Notes: generated from the letters alone by a model not told the origin. A stretch of DNA of 64,000 nucleotides from Vibrio chagasii (GCF_024347355.1 NZ_AP025466.1:682001-746000); one strand, 5' to 3'; shown: positions 26,531 through 36,707, numbered from the stretch's first letter. Numbers and translations are program-made.

Positions 26531-29500
26531 TCATACATCAGAGGTATTCAAGCGTGAAGACATAGAAGAAACCTTCACTTTCTTCACACCCATCTTAAGC
26601 TGACCTTTATCCAAATGGTAACCAACCGATAAACACTGTCCTTTGGATAACTCCCCTAATTGCTTTTCCCACTCAGCCTGCTTTGTACCTGGCATACTCA
26701 GTTCAAGAATCTTCGCGTACGTCTTTGTCTCTGTTTTCGCTGGTGCAAAAAACAACTTGTGAGACGCCTGGAACAAACGGTCTTGCTCATCTTTGCGCAG
26801 CATACTTAGCGTTTGAGTAGCTAGAATCAGAGATACTCCAAACTTTCGCCCTTCCGTTAACATTTTTCCTAGTGGGCTCTCAAGACGATGATCGAGGTTC
26901 TGTACTTCATCTAATACAATAGGGATCGGTTTGTCCTTACTCCCGTAACTACATGCGTAAGAATATAGATCCCAAAGCAAAAACTCAGTACAGAGCATTG
27001 AAATATCGTGATTAAGTGAGGCGAGTTGCATAATTGTTGAGTTGTGTGCTTCGTTCTCGAACACCTCTTTCCAGCTTTTATCACTCTCAGATGAAAACAA
27101 GTTGGATTTAACCAGAGGAGCTAACTTGCTTGCAAGCGCAGGACCCGCGGTTTCTTCCTCGTTTAGGTCATCCAACATATTTTGTAAGCTGTAAGCTCTG
27201 CCATAACGCTGTACCCCAAACTCAATCACTTCATTGAGAACTGCAATCTGTCGCTCGCCAATTGTTGAATAGACCTTGTTGAACACAGATGCAACTCGCC
27301 CCGCTACTGTATGAGGCTTTTCTTCGATTAAAATCCCGCCAAAATCCTGTGTTTGAGCTCTAAATGGCGACATGCCAAATGGCTCATTACAAAGTATGTT
27401 GGACTTAGGGTTTATTCTTTCAATAAACTCCGGCTCGAGGTGATTCGGCAAGAAGCCGTTTGTATAATCAATCACCAGCGACCGAGTTTGAGCATCGGCC
27501 AAGCTCATCAACAAACCTTGGATACAGTAGGTCTTACCTTGCCCTGAGCTACCAAAAATGATCAAATGACGGTTTGCTAAATCCTTGTGTCCGTACTCCC
27601 AGAAAACTTTTTCGCCGGTAAGTGTGTTCTGGCCAATTTCAACTCGGCATTCACTCGCATAATCTGGGGTTGGCTCTGCAACTAACTTCGTCGGCTCGAC
27701 AACTTGTGGGCTGAGTTTTAATTCTTCTATATTATTAACCGCAACTTCTGTGGTATCTAACAATTCTTCTTTTTTCAAAGAAGTTTGACCTATTAACATA
27801 TACTCTTCAGGCACGTGGCAAATCTGAGCGATATCCTTTTCCTTCATTAGCACTTGAAGCGGAGTTTGCACCAGTGATGACAGTAAAGACATCGGAAGGT
27901 CTACCTTCAATACACCCTCTTGCATGTTGTAGCTAGGCTCAAAACAGCTTCCACTCTCAAGATGGCTAACCACTACTCCAGCTGGATAGTTTTCGAGCTC
28001 TGCAATGCTGTAGTTGCCTCGCAGCCACTCTTCTTTCTCAGCCAACAGGGCTTCAAAGTAGTCATTGCTGAATACGTTGTAGAGGCGATATTTATCGATT
28101 TGCATCAACACCTGGCGAATGAACAGGCCACGATAAATCTTCGAAGCGAGTGTTGAGCCACTCAGGATTTCAATTAGATAGCGACGAAGCTCATTGGCTT
28201 GCTGTACGGCTTTTTTATAATCTGGCGTAGAGCCCGTTTTGACTTCGACAGGCAGCAAGTAAAGCTTGCCTTCTTTAAAGCCAACCAACAGTACATCATC
28301 TGAAATCGCGCCTTTCTTATAGCCCTGAACATTGCGTGAAAAATCACTATCTGTCATCTTCAGGCCGATGTTTCCAGACACGCGAATCATCTCACCAACA
28401 GACAGTGGCACCCAGGTAATATCAGATTTATTTACAAGACAGGTCGCAAACTTGTAGGCACCTATAATGCCTGTGCGCTCTTTGCGAATCGTGTCATTAC
28501 AGGTCATCATTTTAAGGAGCCAATCGCCGTTAAAGGCATTGAACTCATTGATTTTCCCGCCACCACTTTGCGCAACCACACGTTTGAACAACCTACGCTG
28601 TGCTGTTACGGTAATGGCATCGTAACTCGCTGAGCTGGTGTACTGATCGGAGTAATGGATAAGTACGACATCTTGATTGGCATGGAAGAAGTCCAGCGTA
28701 ACTTTAGGGTCAATGATGGTGGTCCAAATTGAGCTGTCATATGAGCGCTCCAGAAGCGATTTAAAGTCTTCACTCACCGCAAGGGCCGGTGCATTGGCAC
28801 CCGTGTATTGCGTACTTGGCTTCAGCGCAGGCTCCATTATCGAGCCTACATATTTCGCCATGTTTAAATGTGGCAACCTGTCGTACTGAACATTTTGCAA
28901 ACCAAACGCGGTAAAGTATGAACCTTCATCGCTCTTGGAGGCGTCGCCAGTTAACAGACCATCACACGCGATACCACTTGGCATATCATCAACGCTTAGA
29001 CTCGTCAGCTTCACATTGTCATTGTTCCTGAAGAATGAAAGATGCGAATAGGCTTGCCCTTCACGTTCGCTGTGGGCATTGGTGAATTTGCTGTAGGTCA
29101 GTCGAGTACGAAGGATATCGATGATGGTATCGGCATTTTCACGCACTCTCCCGCGGTCCAACTCTAACCAAGATTTCAAATCTTCGTAGTTGGACATTTC
29201 TGCAAATGTATCAAAGGCATTAAACACCAACGCATCATCATAAAGATTGACATGAATAGATGCGGCTTTGTCCAAGTTGTCTTTTACATAGTCAACCAAA
29301 GCAAGGAATAGCTCTTCTGCTTTATCCTGATTAACAGCGTTAACTAGCACACTCTTTTCTGAACCCGTGAACAAGTGGCTAAAGGCTTTTTGGAACTCGT
29401 TGATCTTCTCTTTAACCAGTTTGCGAACGAACTTCAGGCAACTTTTCTGATGCGGAACGCTTTTAACCCAGAATCCGTTTTCAGTAACTTGCTGGTTGTA

Positions 29501-31579
29501 GGCAAATTCATATTTTGGGTGATAAACATAAGGCAGCAAGCCGCTCGGACCTAAGCGGTTAAATGTCACAGCTGGTAAGTCGGCAAAGCTGTCGTCGTTT
29601 TGCATTTCATTGCAAAGGTTCAAGTAGTAAGCCAACACTAATGGGTGGAATGGCGAGTAATACTCTTCACCATTCTCGCAAACCACACCGATTTTCATCA
29701 CCAACTTTTGCTCTTTGGTCAACATGCCACCGGTTGGAATCGCTTCAAAGTAGGTTAAACACGCATCAACGGCTGCTTTTGCTAGCGAAGCAAATTGTGG
29801 TCCCCAAGAAACCAAAGAAATCGTAGTTCGGCGCGAAGCTAGGTAGTCAAATAACGCTTGATAAGCAGTATGAAGGCCGTCATCAATCGACCTTAACTGC
29901 TCCAGTGCCATGCTGTTGCTTTCCGCCAAGTAAACCAACTTCTGCTGCACGAAACGCTCTTCCCAACGAAGCAAGCTGATACGCGGTTCCATCACACGGA
30001 ATTCGCTATTATCAATGGCTACAACATCTTTGCTTGGGTAGAGTTCACCGTAGACTTCATCATCAAAAAGCTTGTGGAAACGTGATTGGTTGAGCAGCAA
30101 CGGAAAAGACATGTTGCTTTCTACTTGCTCACCTTCAACGCGAAATGCCAGTGAGTTATCACCCGATTTCACCACAAAGCCAATATCTTCTGATTCGTTG
30201 GCCAGCGACTCAAAATTAACAACGCCAATCTCAGCGCGATCAACCACTTCACCGACATCGTCTAAGCTTCGCGCATCAGGAAGAGAAGGGTTGATCACGA
30301 GACGGTTATCTTCCGTCTTCAAAGTAAGACGTTTTTTCGTCGGTTCAACAACGAAGATGTTTTTAAATTGGTCGAGAGAAAACTCACCTTTTCTAACTAC
30401 TAAACAGCGGAAATTGTGATTTTCTGAGCTATTGTCTCGTTTCAGCGCAAGATTAAAAAACAAAGGCTCATTGGCATAGATGGCAGCCAATGTGGCATTT
30501 GCACCTTTGCTAGTAAGACGTGTACTGATCACTTCCTGCTTGCCAAGGGCATTTGCTGGAGTGATCTTAAATTGGTCTTTGCTTAGATCACCCGTGCCAG
30601 AGAAACTCAGTTTAAGTTCAAACTCGCTTTGGTCTTCCTCTAACTCGATAATCAGGTGACGATCTCGAAGCCCTGCTTTGGTTTCTTTCGGATAGCGACC
30701 AATCACCTCTGCATCGTTGAGCTCTTCTTCACCTTCATGCTTTAGGTGCTGAATTTTGTTCTTTTTGATTTCTTCTCGGTAGGTTTCAAACTCCACATCT
30801 TTCCAACCTTCATCAGAAAAATGCTCTTTGATAAATTTGTTGCTGAAGCCTTTAAGCCTTTCTTCGAGTTGTTGACCGAAGTGCTCTACTTCAAACGACA
30901 GTTCTTGGTAAAGCGCACGGTTTTCTTCCAAGCGCTGTTTGATCTGCTTTTTATTCCCAGATAGCTCTGCGACAAAAGGATCGTCGAACATGCCTAGTTC
31001 GCTGAAACACAGCTCGCCATCTTCGACAGCCATATATAGCGACTCGAAACCAAACATGGTCGCACCATCTTCCAAAATCGCATCAAATTGGTCATCCAAA
31101 AGGCAAAGCGAAACATCTCGAGACTTATCGGTTTGCTCAATAAAACCGCTAAGTGCGACTTTAATGTTCTCTGGACTCCAAACCTGACCTGGCTGGCCTA
31201 GATCTTCCGCTGAGTTTATAAGGGTATCGAGGCGGCTGTTGTGAATCACCACCAGCGCACAGCCCTTCAATGGGCCTTCTTGGCTTGCAATTTCATCACG
31301 CAAGTGAGAAATATAGTTCTCGGTAAACCCTGTTTCCCCATCTTCCTCACTATGAAGTACTGGCACCACTTTGCATTCTTCTACGCTCAAATAGCCCAGC
31401 ACCACATCATTGCGAGCTTGTATCTCACCTTCTTTGCGCGCCACTAACGCATCAAACAATCGCTGGCTATTGCCATGATCAGGAGAGTTGAACTGGTAGC
31501 GATAGCCTGCGCGGATATTTCCTTTCGCGTGCAATAAAAACTGCTCAACCAGAAACGATTCAAATTGTTTTGCGCACAT
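26531..31579 (-). CDS. dptH: DNA phosphorothioation-dependent restriction protein DptH (DndH)
   Basis: This very large protein of about 1682 aa has a long N-terminal region and a C-terminal HerA/FtsK-like ATPase: Walker A in HLIIFGSSGQGKTYCIQG and Walker B-type PIPIVLDEVQNL. With DptF and DptG it forms the restriction complex that cleaves DNA lacking PT marks. The frame is open to a GTG at 31600, but the ATG at 31579 (MCAKQFESFLVEQF) has GGAG about nine bases upstream and is preferred. It overlaps the dptG end. Confidence 0.93.
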   Translation of the reverse strand: MCAKQFESFLVEQFLLHAKGNIRAGYRYQFNSPDHGNSQRLFDALVARKEGEIQARNDVVLGYLSVEECKVVPVLHSEEDGETGFTENYISHLRDEIASQEGPLKGCALVVIHNSRLDTLINSAEDLGQPGQVWSPENIKVALSGFIEQTDKSRDVSLCLLDDQFDAILEDGATMFGFESLYMAVEDGELCFSELGMFDDPFVAELSGNKKQIKQRLEENRALYQELSFEVEHFGQQLEERLKGFSNKFIKEHFSDEGWKDVEFETYREEIKKNKIQHLKHEGEEELNDAEVIGRYPKETKAGLRDRHLIIELEEDQSEFELKLSFSGTGDLSKDQFKITPANALGKQEVISTRLTSKGANATLAAIYANEPLFFNLALKRDNSSENHNFRCLVVRKGEFSLDQFKNIFVVEPTKKRLTLKTEDNRLVINPSLPDARSLDDVGEVVDRAEIGVVNFESLANESEDIGFVVKSGDNSLAFRVEGEQVESNMSFPLLLNQSRFHKLFDDEVYGELYPSKDVVAIDNSEFRVMEPRISLLRWEERFVQQKLVYLAESNSMALEQLRSIDDGLHTAYQALFDYLASRRTTISLVSWGPQFASLAKAAVDACLTYFEAIPTGGMLTKEQKLVMKIGVVCENGEEYYSPFHPLVLAYYLNLCNEMQNDDSFADLPAVTFNRLGPSGLLPYVYHPKYEFAYNQQVTENGFWVKSVPHQKSCLKFVRKLVKEKINEFQKAFSHLFTGSEKSVLVNAVNQDKAEELFLALVDYVKDNLDKAASIHVNLYDDALVFNAFDTFAEMSNYEDLKSWLELDRGRVRENADTIIDILRTRLTYSKFTNAHSEREGQAYSHLSFFRNNDNVKLTSLSVDDMPSGIACDGLLTGDASKSDEGSYFTAFGLQNVQYDRLPHLNMAKYVGSIMEPALKPSTQYTGANAPALAVSEDFKSLLERSYDSSIWTTIIDPKVTLDFFHANQDVVLIHYSDQYTSSASYDAITVTAQRRLFKRVVAQSGGGKINEFNAFNGDWLLKMMTCNDTIRKERTGIIGAYKFATCLVNKSDITWVPLSVGEMIRVSGNIGLKMTDSDFSRNVQGYKKGAISDDVLLVGFKEGKLYLLPVEVKTGSTPDYKKAVQQANELRRYLIEILSGSTLASKIYRGLFIRQVLMQIDKYRLYNVFSNDYFEALLAEKEEWLRGNYSIAELENYPAGVVVSHLESGSCFEPSYNMQEGVLKVDLPMSLLSSLVQTPLQVLMKEKDIAQICHVPEEYMLIGQTSLKKEELLDTTEVAVNNIEELKLSPQVVEPTKLVAEPTPDYASECRVEIGQNTLTGEKVFWEYGHKDLANRHLIIFGSSGQGKTYCIQGLLMSLADAQTRSLVIDYTNGFLPNHLEPEFIERINPKSNILCNEPFGMSPFRAQTQDFGGILIEEKPHTVAGRVASVFNKVYSTIGERQIAVLNEVIEFGVQRYGRAYSLQNMLDDLNEEETAGPALASKLAPLVKSNLFSSESDKSWKEVFENEAHNSTIMQLASLNHDISMLCTEFLLWDLYSYACSYGSKDKPIPIVLDEVQNLDHRLESPLGKMLTEGRKFGVSLILATQTLSMLRKDEQDRLFQASHKLFFAPAKTETKTYAKILELSMPGTKQAEWEKQLGELSKGQCLSVGYHLDKGQLKMGVKKVKVSSMSSRLNTSDV

Positions 31580-32909
31580 ACACGGCATCTCCACTATCAC
31601 TCATGCGTTCAACGTTACCAATTCGCTCATAGAATTTGATAAGCTCTTGTTCTGTTTGCTTGTCAACAAAAATGCCCCTTTCCTGGAAGCCAATTATTAG
31701 CTCATGGAAGCGAACTTTCTCTTCCTTACCTACCACTAGGTTAGTCATCAAAATAATGTGGTCCTGAGTGAGTACCAGCACCCGACCAGAGCGACCACGG
31801 ACCTGAACAAAATCTGTCGCCATGTTTTTCTCGACCTCTGTCATGTACTTTTTAATTATGGCCGGGCGGTCGGTTTTAGGGTCTCTGAACTGCTCTTCAG
31901 CGAGTTTCAGTGCATATTCCAGCCAGTCAATGGCTGTGCTTGCATTGTCAGGCAGAGCGGTGTCCAACTTGCGATTAGCTCTGAACATCAGCGCATAATT
32001 TTTAATTTGCTCTGCCAGTTCTTCTCTACTGGAGCTTTCGATATCTCTCGCCAATTGCCACAACGGCTTTTTTAATTCCTCAGGGTTGGGTTGAAGGTTC
32101 TCCAGCATAGAGAGGAAAGGAAACAGCTTGAAAGACGATTCGCTATAAAGCTTATAGCCGTGCTTTTTGATATGAATACGCTCGCTGCTAGCTCGTTCAT
32201 GATCCATGATGAAGTACAGCGGCTTCGCGGCTGGGGCTTCGCCCGTTTTCCAATCCGACAGTGATAAGCTCAGCTGAGCAGTGTAAGCAAAACCGTAAAA
32301 TGCTAGAAATTGCTCGAACTCATCCAGCAGGTATTTTGGATACGTGGTCAGAAATGCAAGGTCTCGTTTAAACGCCTCAGCCATGTAAGGCAAGTACGGT
32401 GCTTCAGTAGCACGCAGCGATTTGTCTGTGTCCGGCTTGGTTTTTGAACGCAGCGTTTCTAAAAGTTCTTGTTCAATGAAATTCAAATTGGCATTAAACT
32501 GCTCAATTTGGCGCCCGTTTAATAGGTTGATGAAAAGAGACGCTACACGCAAATCACCAGCTTTGCATTCGCTTTTCTGGCTCTTGAACAATAGAAACTC
32601 AGGGCTCACTGAGAAGATATCTTGATTGGTGAAGTACATGTCTTCGAGTACGTCCCAAAAATCTTCCTCTCCCAATTTGATTTGTACGTTGGCTTTACAA
32701 TCCGCGGTAAAATCTTGGTAGTTATACTTTTCGATTTTTTTACGAAGTAAGCCACGCAGCACTAGGCCAACCACTGATGACCAGTCAAAGTCATTGCCCT
32801 TGGTACGAATAGGAATGTAACTGTTAAGGGTGTTCTTGTTTTGAAACTTATCAGCAGCCGTTTGCGGCAACCCAGCTTTTATAGGTAATGCGAAGTTATC
32901 TGTTGTCAT
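31560..32909 (-). CDS. dptG: DNA phosphorothioation-dependent restriction protein DptG (DndG)
   Basis: This 449-aa protein starts MTTDNFALPIKAGLPQTAADKFQ, is soluble, and has no obvious nucleotide-binding motif. It matches DptG by length and by its place between dptF and dptH. It starts with ATG overlapping the dptF stop by one base (TAATG) and overlaps the start of dptH, so all three are translationally coupled. Its biochemical role in the restriction complex is not visible in the sequence. Confidence 0.9.
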   Translation of the reverse strand: MTTDNFALPIKAGLPQTAADKFQNKNTLNSYIPIRTKGNDFDWSSVVGLVLRGLLRKKIEKYNYQDFTADCKANVQIKLGEEDFWDVLEDMYFTNQDIFSVSPEFLLFKSQKSECKAGDLRVASLFINLLNGRQIEQFNANLNFIEQELLETLRSKTKPDTDKSLRATEAPYLPYMAEAFKRDLAFLTTYPKYLLDEFEQFLAFYGFAYTAQLSLSLSDWKTGEAPAAKPLYFIMDHERASSERIHIKKHGYKLYSESSFKLFPFLSMLENLQPNPEELKKPLWQLARDIESSSREELAEQIKNYALMFRANRKLDTALPDNASTAIDWLEYALKLAEEQFRDPKTDRPAIIKKYMTEVEKNMATDFVQVRGRSGRVLVLTQDHIILMTNLVVGKEEKVRFHELIIGFQERGIFVDKQTEQELIKFYERIGNVERMSDSGDAVYVRKTI

Positions 32910-34507
32910 TAGTGCATCCCACTCACTTCGAAATAGTCACTTTCTTCTTTTACAACCTTGTAGCGTTTGTCGCCCCTGAGGATAAACAAGGTATCTTTTT
33001 GATTCGCGACGGCCAGCATCTGCTCCAATGCTTCATCAAGTAAGAGAACAGCATTTTTGTCATGCTTGTTAGGACGGTACCCCTGACCAATCTTTACCAA
33101 AAGTTCAAGCAACTTGACGCTAATTGGCATGGGCTTGAGCGACTGTTCATCAACTTTTAAGTAAGCGTTGAACGTACCAATTTTTGCTAAGGCGTTATTT
33201 TGTATCGCTAAAAAATCAGGTTTGACTTCAAGGGATACTGCTGTTTTGTAGCCGTTGAGCACTGAAACTAAATACTCGTCTTTATCGAGTATTGGAGCAT
33301 GGCGATTACAATATCGGTGAAGCGCAGCGATCAGTGTTTCCTTGTAGAAGCTGCTAAGTGCTTTTCGCATTTTGCCAGAGCCATCGAAATCTCTGTGCAA
33401 GGTCCAAGAAGATGCATAAGCTTCCACCAAATTGTTCGTAAACTCGTGTTGGATATTTGAAACAAATTTATTACAAAGTTCATCATCACCACTAAGTACG
33501 TAAAAAAGGCGCAGGAATGACGTAGCTTCGGTAATCTCAAAAATTCCCAGTGAGTTGATCTTGGCTTTAAAAGCCCCAAAATCTTCGTGTTCAATACCTA
33601 AGCCATGCTGAAGCACAAACTCATCAACTGTTCGGGTGTGCAAGTTACTAGGGTCGAAGCTCTGAATACGGGATAGCAGCTCGTTATCACTGCCCGCAAA
33701 CAAGTTATCAAATAAATAACCATCGGCCGCTAGCAGTTGAAAAATAAAGTCCAGTAGGGCTCGAGCCGTCATAAACTGGTCTTTTATTAGGCGAGCTTTC
33801 AGCAGTAAACCAATCAACGACTGTTGGACTGTTGGACGACTCAACAGTGCAAAATTTGCTGTTAGTTGCGTATGCCCCAGAGACTTTAGCTCTTTGTCAT
33901 ACAATGCATAAAACGGATTCTCTAATGTCTGAGCGGTCAGTTTTTTCAGGAAACGCTCAGCAAAGTCAGAAACACTGCCTTCTGCATCAAACTTGAATTT
34001 CGGATAGTCTTCAAAATCCAAGAATACATATTCCTGTGGGACTACTAAGCGCTTGCGAGAGAGGAAATCCCTAACAACTTTCTTGATATCGTCATGCTCT
34101 TCTGCGCCTTCTTCTGCGTAGTTTCCAAGCATACCCACGTTAATACCAACAACGAGTGGTTTATCGCTTTGTTTGAACTCGGAGAAACGCACGTCTAAAG
34201 CTTGAATGGCAGTTTGGCTTGGATTGAAGCTGTGCGTCGCATCAAGATGAAAATCACGCGTCGCTTTGTACTTTTGACTGTATTGCGTCAAGATTTCAGA
34301 CTTACCGTCGCCGCTACTTCCACAAAGAAAAATAATTTGATTCGGTTTGGCTGAGAGAAGGGCCCTTTTAAAGTCCGCCTCTATGTCTGTCTTTATGTAA
34401 ATGTAGCGTTTATATTCAGCAAGAAGATCTTGATTTTGCTCTCTTTCTGTACTTACCGCGTATGGCGATGATTTAGAAAGTATGCTGAGGGCTTTTTCTA
34501 AGTTCAA
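32909..34507 (-). CDS. dptF: DNA phosphorothioation-dependent restriction protein DptF (DndF)
   Basis: This 532-aa P-loop ATPase has Walker A GSSGDGKS at residues 63-70, opens MNLEKALSILSKSSPYAVS and has the usual family length. It is the first gene of the restriction operon. The start is a TTG at 34507 preceded by GAAGAG; no better ATG was found. The intergenic region with the divergent WYL regulator contains strong palindromes, suggesting controlled expression. Confidence 0.92.
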   Translation of the reverse strand: MNLEKALSILSKSSPYAVSTEREQNQDLLAEYKRYIYIKTDIEADFKRALLSAKPNQIIFLCGSSGDGKSEILTQYSQKYKATRDFHLDATHSFNPSQTAIQALDVRFSEFKQSDKPLVVGINVGMLGNYAEEGAEEHDDIKKVVRDFLSRKRLVVPQEYVFLDFEDYPKFKFDAEGSVSDFAERFLKKLTAQTLENPFYALYDKELKSLGHTQLTANFALLSRPTVQQSLIGLLLKARLIKDQFMTARALLDFIFQLLAADGYLFDNLFAGSDNELLSRIQSFDPSNLHTRTVDEFVLQHGLGIEHEDFGAFKAKINSLGIFEITEATSFLRLFYVLSGDDELCNKFVSNIQHEFTNNLVEAYASSWTLHRDFDGSGKMRKALSSFYKETLIAALHRYCNRHAPILDKDEYLVSVLNGYKTAVSLEVKPDFLAIQNNALAKIGTFNAYLKVDEQSLKPMPISVKLLELLVKIGQGYRPNKHDKNAVLLLDEALEQMLAVANQKDTLFILRGDKRYKVVKEESDYFEVSGMH

Positions 34508-34743
34508 AGGAATCTCTTCAAAATTTGATTGAACGGACTTTTTTTGTGGAGATAAATAGTATCAAACACGGAAAAGTAACGGTACTTATAACCATAAAAA
34601 AATGGAATGAGCTGATGAATCAACACCACCATATGCAAATTGTTTATCTTACTCGTTTTTAAAACAAATATAATGTCTAGTATTAGAAAAGTATGATTTG
34701 GCTTACATTGCTTTACGTAACACCCCGTAATTCTAACCAGTGA

Positions 34744-34790
34744 ATGTGTACTATATCCACATAAAAAATATACGTATATTCTGTACACAT
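34744..34790. promoter_or_regulatory. Palindromic operators between dptF and the WYL regulator
   Basis: ATGTGTAC (34744-34751) and GTACACAT (34783-34790) form a perfect 8-bp inverted repeat around a perfect 12-bp palindrome ATATACGTATAT (34768-34779). It lies 36 bp upstream of the WYL gene in the 318-bp divergent spacer. It is a good candidate site for autoregulation and control of dptFGH. Nothing else was recognised in 34508-34825. Confidence 0.6.
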
Positions 34791-34825
34791 CAACATGTAT
34801 CATTTTCAGGCATTAGATAATTGTT

Positions 34826-35683
34826 ATGACAATAAAGTGGGATCAGTTACTGCGCTTCAAATTAATCGAGGTAGTTACATTGTGGGAGGGTCGCGTTACG
34901 ACTAACCACCTATGTAACTCTTTCAACATTAAGCGACAACAAGCCTCTAGAGACATCAAAGCTTATCAAGAGCACTTTTCTACTCCGCCACTTGTTCATG
35001 ATCGTAGTATTAAAGGCTACCGCCTTACTGATCATTTTGCGCCAAAGTTTACAAAAGGCACTCCGAATGAGTATTTGTCACTACTACACAAATACAACAG
35101 TGACCATGTAGACGGCTTTAATTTAAAAGATCTGGGTTTCGCAGACTCTATTGCCCTTTCAGTCCCAGATAGGCAGATAGCCCCTATAATCGTTCGTAGA
35201 CTCCTTCAAGCAGCACGAGAAAGGCGCAGAGTTGATATAGAGTATGTATCAATGGATAACCCTGAAGGGCGGGGCAGAAATATTGTCCCGCACACTATCG
35301 TATTTGATGGGTTTCGCTGGCACGTGAGAGCATATTGCGAAGAAAGAAAGATGTTCTTAGACTTTGTATTGAGCCGATTTAGAGGTGAACCTGAGCTGCT
35401 CAACCAATCAGAGATTAACATCGAAGACGATGAAGATTGGGCAACAGAAGAAATAATAGAAATCATCCCAAATCCACATCTTTCACCCGCACAACAACAA
35501 ATAGTGAAAGTCGACTACGGGATGCATGATTCGCCATTTACAATTGACTGCCGACGAGCATTGATTAAGTATTTGCTCAAACGTTTGGATATCTGCGTAG
35601 ATACTAAGAAGCTCTCTTCAGCTCCCAAAAAGTACCAATTAACCCTAGCGAATCCAAAGAATATCAAACGCTGGTTGCTATAG
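34826..35683 (+). CDS. WYL-domain transcriptional regulator (BrxR/CapW-like)
   Basis: This 285-aa protein has an N-terminal winged helix (about 8-60; VTTNHLCNSFNIKRQQASRD), a WYL domain (about 130-205; VDIEYVSMDN, IVPHTIVFDGFRWHVRAYC) and a C-terminal WCX-like extension. It matches the organisation of BrxR/CapW repressors that control phage-defence islands. It is divergent from dptFGH and flanked by palindromes, so it probably represses or senses signals for the restriction operon. No Shine-Dalgarno sequence is evident. Its TAG stop is followed by a further 132 open codons in the same frame. Confidence 0.85.
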   Translation: MTIKWDQLLRFKLIEVVTLWEGRVTTNHLCNSFNIKRQQASRDIKAYQEHFSTPPLVHDRSIKGYRLTDHFAPKFTKGTPNEYLSLLHKYNSDHVDGFNLKDLGFADSIALSVPDRQIAPIIVRRLLQAARERRRVDIEYVSMDNPEGRGRNIVPHTIVFDGFRWHVRAYCEERKMFLDFVLSRFRGEPELLNQSEINIEDDEDWATEEIIEIIPNPHLSPAQQQIVKVDYGMHDSPFTIDCRRALIKYLLKRLDICVDTKKLSSAPKKYQLTLANPKNIKRWLL

Positions 35684-36079
35684 TGGTATAACAAGACATT
35701 CCCCATAGGTAAATACTCACACATAGATACCCCATTCAACCTGCACCACACCTGTTGGTTTTGTGATGAACCTTCCCGTAACCTTGTTGAATTTCCTAAG
35801 ACAGCGCAAGCAGCTGCCAAGAATGGCCATTCACCGATAGCACTGCCGGCTTGTAATGAGTGTGCGAGTATTAACTATTCAAAGAATCTGACCTCAATTT
35901 GGTCGGTGCGCGATCAAATAAAACACACTCTGATAGACAGGTACGCTAAGCACCTTGGCATCGGTGAGAACTGGACGGAGCAAGAACTTATTGATTATGA
36001 TTTCTCGGGCTCGACGCTTGCCGGGTTTGGGCGCAGCGCTTTCTACAATATGATCAATGTTCAATCTAGCACTCTATAA
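35684..36079 (+). pseudogene. Open frame after the WYL stop with a CxxC...CxxC motif
   Basis: Immediately after the WYL TAG, 131 sense codons continue in frame to TAA, with no early ATG. The translation has CWFCDEPSRNLVEF, then PACNECASINYSKNLTS, a four-cysteine pattern like degenerate small HNH or zinc-finger proteins, and a tryptophan-rich end. No start codon fits well (alternatives are internal GTG or CTG). It may be the remnant of a gene fused to or overlapping the regulator, or be reached by stop read-through. Stable coding character suggests recent loss of its start. Confidence 0.45.
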
Positions 36080-36110
36080 AAGAAGGTAACAACGTGTTAG
36101 AAGTAAGTTA

Positions 36111-36707
36111 CTAACCGTTGTAGTTTATTATCTCCATATAGGGCATCATTACATTTGTCATTCTGTAATGCTTTACATACTCCCAGAGCTTCCCTTGCTC
36201 TAATCTATTAGCTCTTTTTGCCTCTGTAAGTGCTTCAATCGCGACATCAATCCCGATCTTGTTGCGGAACTTAAAGCAATCAACAATCGTCCGCTCAACG
36301 TCCGTTACTAAAATAGGGATGCCATCAACTTGTGTTGAGATCACCCCCAAATCCGTCACATCCCTGGTACGAACAATCTTAATGCTTGGGTACTCAATAT
36401 TGGGAGCTCTATCATTTTTTTTAATGCTGAGCCATATCTGAAAAGGTGCTTGGGTAGTGAGATTGTGGTAACTGAGTGCTGATAGAAGGCAGATAACCCC
36501 TTTTTTCGCTCTGACACTGACCTCAGCAAAAGAGTGCATCTCCGATTCTTCTCTACCTACATACCCGTAGAGTCCTCGCTGTAGTTTTTCTATGTCACCT
36601 TTTTCCACAGCGCGAGAAAGGGCGGCACGAGTTACATTGAATTTTGCAGCGTCTGAGGTGGTGAATATGGATAGCTTTTTAAGCTTATCTAGTTGTGATG
36701 GATTCAT
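36111..36707 (-). CDS. AbiEi-family type IV antitoxin/regulator, orphan
   Basis: This 198-aa protein has an N-terminal AbiEi winged-helix domain (FTTSDAAKFNVTRAALSRAV, IEKLQRGLYGY) and the C-terminal AbiEi domain (VTDVERTIVDCFKFRNKIG). AbiEi proteins repress their own promoter and neutralise the AbiEii nucleotidyltransferase toxin. No toxin gene follows on this strand: the next DNA is the CxxC frame on the plus strand. It is therefore an orphan, a remnant, or has a different partner. A 9-bp inverted repeat lies just upstream. Confidence 0.82.
   Translation of the reverse strand: MNPSQLDKLKKLSIFTTSDAAKFNVTRAALSRAVEKGDIEKLQRGLYGYVGREESEMHSFAEVSVRAKKGVICLLSALSYHNLTTQAPFQIWLSIKKNDRAPNIEYPSIKIVRTRDVTDLGVISTQVDGIPILVTDVERTIVDCFKFRNKIGIDVAIEALTEAKRANRLEQGKLWEYVKHYRMTNVMMPYMEIINYNG

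Noticed and set aside
34504..34803. 99-codon minus-strand frame overlapping the dptF start
   Set aside because: Cysteine/tyrosine-rich low-quality translation in an AT-rich promoter region containing palindromes; no ribosome-binding site.
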